From Nitrososphaerota archaeon (GTDB taxonomy: Archaea > Thermoproteota > Nitrososphaeria > Nitrososphaerales > CADDZS01): a DNA stretch of 8,370 nt. Positions 1 through 5,159 of the stretch are shown in pieces. The DNA lies in NCBI GenBank assembly GCA_027886795.1, contig JAPCJU010000041.1, forward strand, positions 1 to 8,370. Reading direction: 5' to 3'. Each line of letters opens with the position of its first letter. The stretch's first letter is position 1. The notes beneath the pieces are model-generated. The model searched no databases. It worked only from the letters and a program-made list of their open reading frames with translations, and was not told the DNA's origin. The position numbers were made by a program, and so were the translations under genes.

Positions 1-399
1 AGCGTGGGAATTGCCCAGATCGCGCTCGAGAAGACTATCCGGTACTCCAAGGAGAGGAAGGCCTTCGGACATTTGATTTCGGATTTCGAGATTACCAGAT
101 CAAAGATTGCTGACATGCGGACGGAAATCGATACTGGGAGGTTAATGGCGTACTACGCTGGATTTCTCAAGAACGCAAAACAGGATTATTCAATTGAAGC
201 ATGCGAGGCAAAATTGTTCTCGACCGAAATGGCGCTGAGAGTTTGCAATGAAGCTATTCAGATTCACGGTGGTTACGGCTACACTGACGAGGCAGACGTG
301 CATCGCCACTGGCGAGATGCGAAACTGATGACGATTGGAGAGGGTACTTCAGAAATCATGAAGGTAATAATATCTAATTCAGCTCTGGGCCAGCAATGA
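1..399 (+). CDS. Acyl-CoA dehydrogenase, C-terminal part (5' end outside window)
   Basis: The frame is open from base 1 and ends at TGA 397-399. It gives 132 residues, about the last third of a family protein of roughly 380 residues. This is the C-terminal helical domain of an FAD-dependent acyl-CoA dehydrogenase, which introduces the alpha-beta double bond into acyl-CoA and passes electrons to ETF. Visible marks are a helix containing RYSKERKAFG, the IQIHGGYGYT segment that contacts FAD across the tetramer, and IGEGTSEIMK, whose Glu (codon 340-342) is the expected catalytic base of the short- and medium-chain type. The GTG at 4-6 is an internal valine codon, not a start. It is a paralogue of the minus-strand dehydrogenase at 5160-6344. 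The family is certain; the acyl chain specificity cannot be read from this fragment. Confidence 0.95.
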   Translation, partial: SVGIAQIALEKTIRYSKERKAFGHLISDFEITRSKIADMRTEIDTGRLMAYYAGFLKNAKQDYSIEACEAKLFSTEMALRVCNEAIQIHGGYGYTDEADVHRHWRDAKLMTIGEGTSEIMKVIISNSALGQQ

Positions 400-410
400 A
401 TTATGCAGTG

Positions 411-418
411 TTTATACG
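411..418 (+). promoter_or_regulatory. Possible TATA box for the small exported protein
   Basis: TTTATACG lies in the 52-base gap after the dehydrogenase stop, centred about 37 bases before the TTG at 452. Archaeal TATA boxes usually sit about 26 bases before transcription start, so the leader would be roughly 11 bases. No Shine-Dalgarno sequence precedes the TTG. The match is imperfect and the gene could instead be cotranscribed with the upstream dehydrogenase. Confidence 0.3.
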
Positions 419-451
419 CATCAAAAACATCCCGTAGATTTCAACCCTGCT

Positions 452-919
452 TTGAAGCTAATCACAATTCTCGTAATCGTCGTCATCGTTGGGTCTTTGG
501 GTCTTGGGACAGCCCTCGGGCTTTTCATAAAGACGGCGCAGGATTCTGACCAGGTGTACACTTTTTCGGCTTCGGCAATCCAGACTCCTACCCCGATACA
601 ATGCGGCACCATCCCGAGGAATTTTACGAAGTGGTTTGAGATTAACGTGATAGGAAACAGGACCGAGATGAGTTTCCAATCCGTGACGGTATTCGACACG
701 GGGCAGCAGAGCAGTAGCTTCCTCCCGTTGAACCAGACGGCTTTAGCCGAGTACAAAGCCACAAACTCCACTTTCGAGTCGATAATAGTGCCGCTTCCAT
801 CCTTCTTCGATACCGGAGACGTGCTTTCCGCGAGCATGTCGTACTCGCTAAACTCCTTTGCACCGGAGACTCAGACTCTTACCGGAATTCCCATAATTGA
901 ACAGCAACTGGTCTGTTAG
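452..919 (+). CDS. Small membrane-anchored, exported hypothetical protein with N-glycosylation sequons
   Basis: I do not recognise a family. The 155-residue protein begins with one Lys and a long hydrophobic segment (about residues 3-26) followed by Lys27, as in a signal anchor or uncleaved signal peptide. The rest (28-155) is polar, rich in Ser and Thr, and most likely outside the cell. It has four N-x-S/T sequons (N57-F-T, N69-R-T, N94-Q-T, N105-S-T), which fits archaeal surface N-glycosylation. Its only cysteines, Cys51 and Cys155 (the last residue), could pair. The start is TTG; no ATG or GTG occurs in frame upstream within the gap, so the start is somewhat uncertain. The stop TAG overlaps by four bases the stop of the convergent oxidoreductase. 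A long open frame on the opposite strand (421-837) is taken as a shadow because it shows no protein-like features. Confidence 0.7.
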   Translation: MKLITILVIVVIVGSLGLGTALGLFIKTAQDSDQVYTFSASAIQTPTPIQCGTIPRNFTKWFEINVIGNRTEMSFQSVTVFDTGQQSSSFLPLNQTALAEYKATNSTFESIIVPLPSFFDTGDVLSASMSYSLNSFAPETQTLTGIPIIEQQLVC

Positions 920-3033
920 GGCAACTCGTCTGCCACCAGCTCCGCCACATCTCTAACTGCGAGTTTTGTTCCCGTCACCTTTGTCGAATCCTCGAACATT
1001 GTCAGACAGAACGGACACTCGGTTGCCAGAGTTTCGGCGCCGGTTTTGGCGGCTTCTTCGGTTCTAATGCTGGTAATTGTCTTTTTTTGAGGGATCTTGT
1101 ACCAATAGCTTGAGCCCCCCGCTCCGCAGCAGAAAGTCTTCTCCTTGCAGCGAGGCATCTCCCGCAGGTCCATCTCTGCATTCTTCAGTATCTTTCTGGG
1201 TTCTTCAAAGATGCTGTTGTACCTGACGGCATAACAGGCGTCGTGCAGGGTAACGGAAATGTCCTTCAATTTTCCCTCCGAAATTTTGATCTTGCCTTTT
1301 TCTATCAGCTCTGAGATTAGCTGGGTGTGGTGCACCACCTCGTACTTCCCCCCGAAAACCGGGTACTCATTCTTGATCGTGTTGAAGCAATGTGGACAGG
1401 TTGTGACTATTTTCTTGACTCCGTACCCATTCAACTTCTCGATGTTTTGAAGCGCAAGCTCTTGAAATCTCCCCTCTTCGCCTAGTCGCCGCGCGGGGTC
1501 GCCATTGCAAAGCTCCTCGCTGCCGAGGATCGAAAACGAAAGGCCTGCGTGCTTCATGATCTTTGCTAATGATCTTGCGACGTTTTGCGCTCGCTGATCA
1601 AATGACGCAATGCATCCCACCCAGTAGAGGTACTCCACTCCGCCGTTTTCAGAAGCAATTTTCACTCCATCCGGAACATTGGCGGTCCAATTAGAGCGGT
1701 TTGAATTACTGAATCCGTATGGATTTTGGTGGGAGGCGAGGTTTGACAGAAGGGTATTTTGAGCGGGTTCCAGCCTGTTTGATGAAACGATTGTTCGTCG
1801 GAGGTCTTCTATAAAATCCACCTGGTTGATTTCGACGGGGCACTCATAGACGCAGGCGGCGCAGGTAACGCAAGAGTACATCTCCACGTCTCGAATAGTT
1901 CCGGTTGAGAAGAGATCTTCGTTCTCTTGCGATTCCTTCATCTTACTATCCCGATAATACCTGTTCTTCAGATCCTGAACTACAAGCCTCGGAGAAAGAT
2001 CTCTCCCAGCAGCATTTGCGGGGCAAGCCGCCTCGCACCTACCACAGTTGGTGCAAGCGTCAAGCATTATTCTTTGATCCCACTTTAGATCAGAGCTCGT
2101 CTTGATTCCGATTGTGAGGTCGGGTACAAAATCTGGATTTGTTTCCTGCTGCTTCATAATCTCAGCAAGGTTAAACGGAGTCGACATTCTTCCAAGGGGC
2201 CTTTCCTCGTCAGTGAGCATCATGTTGATGATCGAGTTGGGAACGTGGAAATATTTCGTATATGGAATTGAGGCAATTAGGGCAAAGGCTACGATCGCAT
2301 GGATCCACCATAAGGTCTGGTATGTGTTAACCCAGGACTGGAAGGAAGTTGCTGAAGGCCCCACTCCCACTGATGAAAACAGATTTGCGAAAATTGAACC
2401 AATGGGAGAAAAGTATACCCACGGAACCGGGATCAGAGCTAGCCGAAGCCCCTCCTGCACAAAACCAGATACTCCCATGTAGAGCATCCCTACTAGGAGG
2501 AACCTGTCAGATCGATCCTCTCCCATGAAGAATGGTTTGAAAGATATCCGTCTTGCAAGCGCAAGAACTACCGCGATGGCGAAACCCAGACCAAAGATAT
2601 CCAGGACAGTTTTGTACCCGAGATAGAAATCTCCCTGGAGAAGAACGATTCCCTCAGGTCTCAAGATGTCGTAATCAATCCCAACCAGCAGCGTCCCGAT
2701 CGTCAGGGCGATGATTCCATAAAACATCCATGAGTGCATTACACCACCATACCTGCGCTGCAAGATTTTTTTCTGTCCCAGGCCGTCAACGATGATTCTC
2801 TTTCCATTCTTGACGAGCTTTGGCAGATTTCGGAAAATCTCTTTTCTGCCGATCTTGTAGATGGAGAATTTTCTATAGACTCCGTATAGGAAAATTGCGA
2901 GGACTATGATGAATAAACTGTAAAGGTAGTTTGGGGTGTCTGAAGGTAGGAGTGGGTACTTTAGCCTGCAGACTTCAGTCTGGACGCAAGTGTCGAGAAA
3001 ACTAGTGGGAAGCGTCACGGAAGCCAGAATCAA
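916..3033 (-). CDS. Membrane ETF:quinone oxidoreductase of EMO/EtfD type (NarI-like + 4Fe-4S + CCG domains)
   Basis: This 705-residue protein has three parts. Residues about 36-265 form a five-helix NarI-like heme b domain (helices near 36-54, 99-118, 142-160, 178-201, 241-260) with His100, His245 and His263 as candidate heme ligands. Two ferredoxin-type sites follow: Cys327/330/333/337 and Cys388/391/394/398, the last Cys of each followed by Pro. Two CCG domains end the protein: Cys474, Cys509, Cys546, Cys549 (the central pair is Cys-Asn), then a complete set Cys600, Cys635-636, Cys673, Cys676. This order matches the HdrD-like membrane proteins shown in Mycobacterium (EtfD) and in Geobacter and syntrophs (EMO) to take electrons from EtfAB to quinone. 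Position directly after etfBA supports that role over glycolate or lactate oxidase partners or heterodisulfide reductase. The start is TTG with AAGGT abutting it; the next in-frame Met is residue 99, so the N-terminus is approximate. Confidence 0.9.
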   Translation of the reverse strand: MILASVTLPTSFLDTCVQTEVCRLKYPLLPSDTPNYLYSLFIIVLAIFLYGVYRKFSIYKIGRKEIFRNLPKLVKNGKRIIVDGLGQKKILQRRYGGVMHSWMFYGIIALTIGTLLVGIDYDILRPEGIVLLQGDFYLGYKTVLDIFGLGFAIAVVLALARRISFKPFFMGEDRSDRFLLVGMLYMGVSGFVQEGLRLALIPVPWVYFSPIGSIFANLFSSVGVGPSATSFQSWVNTYQTLWWIHAIVAFALIASIPYTKYFHVPNSIINMMLTDEERPLGRMSTPFNLAEIMKQQETNPDFVPDLTIGIKTSSDLKWDQRIMLDACTNCGRCEAACPANAAGRDLSPRLVVQDLKNRYYRDSKMKESQENEDLFSTGTIRDVEMYSCVTCAACVYECPVEINQVDFIEDLRRTIVSSNRLEPAQNTLLSNLASHQNPYGFSNSNRSNWTANVPDGVKIASENGGVEYLYWVGCIASFDQRAQNVARSLAKIMKHAGLSFSILGSEELCNGDPARRLGEEGRFQELALQNIEKLNGYGVKKIVTTCPHCFNTIKNEYPVFGGKYEVVHHTQLISELIEKGKIKISEGKLKDISVTLHDACYAVRYNSIFEEPRKILKNAEMDLREMPRCKEKTFCCGAGGSSYWYKIPQKKTITSIRTEEAAKTGAETLATECPFCLTMFEDSTKVTGTKLAVRDVAELVADELP

Positions 3034-3064
3034 ACCTTAGAAAGCCGGGCGATTTCTGAGACCA

Positions 3065-3091
3065 GCCGATTTTTACTTATCGGCAAAAATC
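3065..3091. repeat. Overlapping inverted repeats in the etfA-oxidoreductase spacer
   Basis: The 59-base spacer after the etfA stop contains a perfect 6-bp inverted repeat, GCCGAT (3065-3070) and ATCGGC (3079-3084), with an 8-base loop. It overlaps a second perfect 7-bp repeat, GATTTTT (3068-3074) and AAAAATC (3085-3091). The two hairpins exclude each other. In the direction of transcription no long U tract follows, so a simple terminator is not evident. A processing or partial-attenuation site setting the ratio of EtfAB to membrane protein is possible but unproven. Confidence 0.4.
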
Positions 3092-3092
3092 C

Positions 3093-4043
3093 TCATCGCC
3101 CCAATTGCAACTTGAGATCTTTCGTCAGTTCGGGGATGATAGCGTATAGATCACCGACGATCCCGTAATCGCATTCCTGGAAGATCGGTGCGTTCTTGTC
3201 GGTGTTGATAGCAACGACCAATTTAGATTCGCGCATTCCGGTCAAATGTTGAATCTGCCCTGATATGCCAACGGCAATGTACAGTTTCGGCTTTACTGTC
3301 GTTCCAGATAGGCCGACCTGCCTGTCCTCGGGCAACCATCCCAAATCTGAAGTCAGAGGCCTCGATGCGCCAACCACGGCGTTCAAGACCTTCGCTAGCT
3401 CTTCAAGAATCGCAAGGTCTTCTTTCTTCTTGAACCCTCTTCCGGCGGAAACTATTATTTCTGCATCCTTGATATTGACTTGGCCTTTCTGTTTTTCTTT
3501 TCTGCCGAGAACGATTGTTCTTGTCGGTCTAGGTTGAAAATCTTCTATCTTGATCACGTTGGGAGAAGCGTTTCCGGAAGCGCGCTCAAAGGCCCTCAAA
3601 GGAATTGTTGCGACCGCAGGCCCCCTTGAAGCTACTGTTGCGATCGCGTTTCCTCCCAATACGAGCCTTTCGGCAGTAATCCCGTTTTCGTTAAGTTCTG
3701 GCTTCATAGCGTCAGTAATGCAACCAATCTTCAACCGCGCAGCCAGCCGGGGTGCCAGCTCTTTTCCCTTCTTGGTGGAACTGAAAAACATGTAATCGGG
3801 CGAGACTCTGGAATACACAGATTCGAGTGCATCAACTGTAGGCCCCGCGAGCAGGTTTGAGAGTGCGTCGCTTGAAATCTGATAGACTGTTGAGACTCCA
3901 TTCACCGAAACCTTTTTCGTTTGATCAGAAAGGTCTTCAGATCCGAGAACAACAACGGAAACTTCTCGGCCCAACTTCGACCCCAGCGTTACAAGTTCTA
4001 ACGCAGAATCTGAGGAATCGGAGTAAACTAAAACGCCCGCCAA
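3093..4043 (-). CDS. etfA: Electron transfer flavoprotein alpha subunit
   Basis: This 316-residue protein is the FAD-carrying subunit of the soluble EtfAB heterodimer, which shuttles electrons from acyl-CoA dehydrogenases to the membrane oxidoreductase. The N-terminal half (about 1-170) is the Rossmann-like domain shared with EtfB. The C-terminal FAD domain starts at about 195 with SAGRGFK (199-205), followed by GASRP (225-229), DLGWLPEDRQVG (233-244) and the classic alpha-subunit signature from Leu254 to Asn280, including ISGQIQH (260-266), then PIFQECDYGIVGDL. Length is normal. The start is TTG, three bases after the etfB TAG and in the same reading frame, so etfB TAG is also the in-frame stop immediately upstream. 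A purine-rich GAGGGAG lies 14 bases before the TTG, farther than usual for a ribosome site, so reinitiation after etfB is the simplest way to translate it. Confidence 0.97.
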   Translation of the reverse strand: MAGVLVYSDSSDSALELVTLGSKLGREVSVVVLGSEDLSDQTKKVSVNGVSTVYQISSDALSNLLAGPTVDALESVYSRVSPDYMFFSSTKKGKELAPRLAARLKIGCITDAMKPELNENGITAERLVLGGNAIATVASRGPAVATIPLRAFERASGNASPNVIKIEDFQPRPTRTIVLGRKEKQKGQVNIKDAEIIVSAGRGFKKKEDLAILEELAKVLNAVVGASRPLTSDLGWLPEDRQVGLSGTTVKPKLYIAVGISGQIQHLTGMRESKLVVAINTDKNAPIFQECDYGIVGDLYAIIPELTKDLKLQLGR

Positions 4044-4046
4044 AGG

Positions 4047-4871
4047 CTACTTCACTGCTCCCTCTTTCAGAAGAGCTTCCGCAAGCTGTTTCGCAGCATC
4101 TTCTGGCTTTCCTTCGAAAATTACTTTCTTTCTCGCTGATTTCGGAACGCTGAGAGATTTTACTTCCACCTTTGAATCTGCTTTTCCCACGACAGATGGA
4201 TTGATTCCCAGAGTCTGCGCATTCCATTCGAGGAGTTCTTTTTTTCCCGCACTCATAATCTGTATCAGAGTCGGAAAGCGAGGCTGGTTTATCTCCCGTG
4301 AGACGGTTACAAGTGCTGGAATTTCGCATTCTACAGTCTCGATTCCATCGTCAAGCGCTCGATCAACCGTGAGCTTGTTTCCTGAAATCGTTATTTTTGA
4401 CGCATAAGTTAGCTGAGGTAGATCAAGGTATTCGGCCAAGGCAGGGCCAACGATTCCGGTGTAAGAGTCCGTCGTTCCGGTCGACGTTAAAATCAAATCG
4501 AATTTCCCTATTTTCTTAACAACCTGAGAAAGAATGTATGCGGTAGAAAGGGCATCTCCATCCTGAAAGCTTGGATCGACAATCAATCTTGCTCTGTCGC
4601 ATCCCATCGCGAGAGCTTCCTTCGTGCTCTTTTTCGCATCAGCAGGGCCTACGCACACCACCGTTATGATGCCTCCGTTTTTTTCCTTGATTCTGACAGC
4701 TTCTTCAATGGCGTTTTTGTCGTCGTCGCTGATTTTCGTCTTCGCGCCTTCGAAGTTGATTTTGTTGTTTGCTCTGTCTATTCTTAGCTCTGTTTCATCA
4801 ATCACGTGTTTGAAACAGACTATGATCTCCAACGGATTCTTTTTTTCCTTTGTTCCCGGCTGTTGGGTCAA
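4047..4871 (-). CDS. etfB: Electron transfer flavoprotein beta subunit
   Basis: This is the 274-residue partner of EtfA. Residues 15-28 (EIIVCFKHVIDETE) are the normal family N-terminus. Residues 132-155 (from GTTDSYTG through VGPALAEYL to LPQLT) form the nucleotide-binding loop. Residues 169-189 fit the PROSITE beta-subunit signature exactly (V-x-R-x2-D-D-G-x-E-x-V-x4-P-x-L-V-T). PRFPTLIQIM (197-206) corresponds to the stretch before the acyl-CoA dehydrogenase recognition loop. The TTG at 4871 adds about 13 polar residues before the usual start. It is kept because a TATA box sits about 31 bases upstream, implying a nearly leaderless transcript. The alternative is TTG at 4830-4832 (residue 14), which matches family length better and has AAGGAA 12 bases before it. 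The gene ends at TAG 4047-4049, immediately before etfA. Confidence 0.96.
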   Translation of the reverse strand: MTQQPGTKEKKNPLEIIVCFKHVIDETELRIDRANNKINFEGAKTKISDDDKNAIEEAVRIKEKNGGIITVVCVGPADAKKSTKEALAMGCDRARLIVDPSFQDGDALSTAYILSQVVKKIGKFDLILTSTGTTDSYTGIVGPALAEYLDLPQLTYASKITISGNKLTVDRALDDGIETVECEIPALVTVSREINQPRFPTLIQIMSAGKKELLEWNAQTLGINPSVVGKADSKVEVKSLSVPKSARKKVIFEGKPEDAAKQLAEALLKEGAVK

Positions 4872-4897
4872 TTTCCGTAAAAATTGGCAAAATTAGA

Positions 4898-4907
4898 GAA
4901 TTTATAG
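4898..4907 (-). promoter_or_regulatory. Archaeal TATA box of the etfB-etfA operon
   Basis: On the minus strand the sequence reads CTATAAATTC, a close match to the archaeal TATA box. The core TATAAATT (4899-4906) is centred about 31 bases before the TTG at 4871. Transcription would begin near 4875-4878, giving a very short leader. It lies just downstream of a terminator-like hairpin, which suggests that etfB, etfA and probably the membrane oxidoreductase are transcribed independently of the upstream dehydrogenase. Confidence 0.65.
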
Positions 4908-4930
4908 AGTTCTTACGACTCCTGCCGTAG

Positions 4931-4964
4931 AAAAAATCTGTCTGGTGTGGAAATCAAAACAGAC
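4931..4964 (-). terminator. Possible terminator after the acyl-CoA dehydrogenase, ahead of the etf promoter
   Basis: Read on the minus strand, GTCTG (4964-4960) pairs with CAGAC (4944-4940) across a 15-base loop, and the hairpin is followed by AGATTTTTT, ending in a six-T run (4936-4931). Archaea terminate at U-rich runs, with or without a hairpin. It lies about 195 bases after the dehydrogenase stop and about 24 bases before the etf TATA box, a sensible place to separate two transcripts. The stem is short. Confidence 0.35.
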
Positions 4965-4993
4965 TAGGGTCGTCGGGATTTCTTCGTTATCGA

Positions 4994-5006
4994 ATCATTG
5001 AATGAT
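4994..5006. repeat. 13-base near-palindrome, candidate operator
   Basis: ATCATT-G-AATGAT is a perfect inverted repeat with 6-base arms and a single central base. It sits in the acd-etfB spacer about 90 bases upstream of the etf TATA box. The size and symmetry suit a dimeric helix-turn-helix regulator, but the distance is large for direct promoter blocking. I found no second copy at the divergent promoter near 6377. The role is inferred only from symmetry. Confidence 0.35.
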
Positions 5007-5041
5007 ACTATCAGCGCAAAGATACTCTTCCGCTTGTAATC

Positions 5042-5083
5042 ACACCAAGGGGGGCCCCCCTAGATGGTGTTCCATGTGGGGGG
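5042..5083. repeat. G6C6 palindrome with two competing hairpins
   Basis: AGGGGGGCCCCCCT (5048-5061) is a perfect 14-base palindrome. Flanking ACACCA (5042-5047) and TGGTGT (5065-5070) are also complementary, with a 3-base bulge AGA. A second G6 run at 5078-5083 can pair instead with the same C6 (5055-5060), enclosing an inner hairpin ATGG (5064-5067) / CCAT (5072-5075) with loop TGTT. The two folds exclude each other. The element is far more GC-rich than the surrounding spacer and begins about 77 bases after the dehydrogenase stop. No U tract follows it on the minus strand. Confidence 0.6.
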
Positions 5084-5159
5084 ACGGGAGTACGAAAAGA
5101 GGTCGAAACAAAAGCAATTGTTGACTATCATGCTAATACTTATTGAAGACAGTCACATT

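Noticed and set aside
4..6. GTG at 4-6 as the start of a short gene
   Set aside because: The frame is open upstream to the window edge and the peptide begins mid-domain in acyl-CoA dehydrogenase, so it is an internal valine.
337..342. Gly instead of Tyr before the catalytic Glu (IGEGTS) in the left-edge dehydrogenase as a defect
   Set aside because: The Glu is intact and this variant is common among active acyl-CoA dehydrogenases.
421..837. 138-codon open frame on the minus strand opposite the small exported protein
   Set aside because: The plus-strand frame has a clear membrane anchor and sequons. The minus frame has no recognisable domain and would overlap it almost entirely.
2102..2482. 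126-codon open frame antisense to the membrane oxidoreductase
   Set aside because: It lies wholly opposite the conserved five-helix domain coding region and shows no motif; a shadow frame.
5049..5088. Possible G-quadruplex from the G6, G6 and G3 runs
   Set aside because: Only three separated G runs are present and the C6 tract would pair with the G6 runs, so hairpins are the better explanation.
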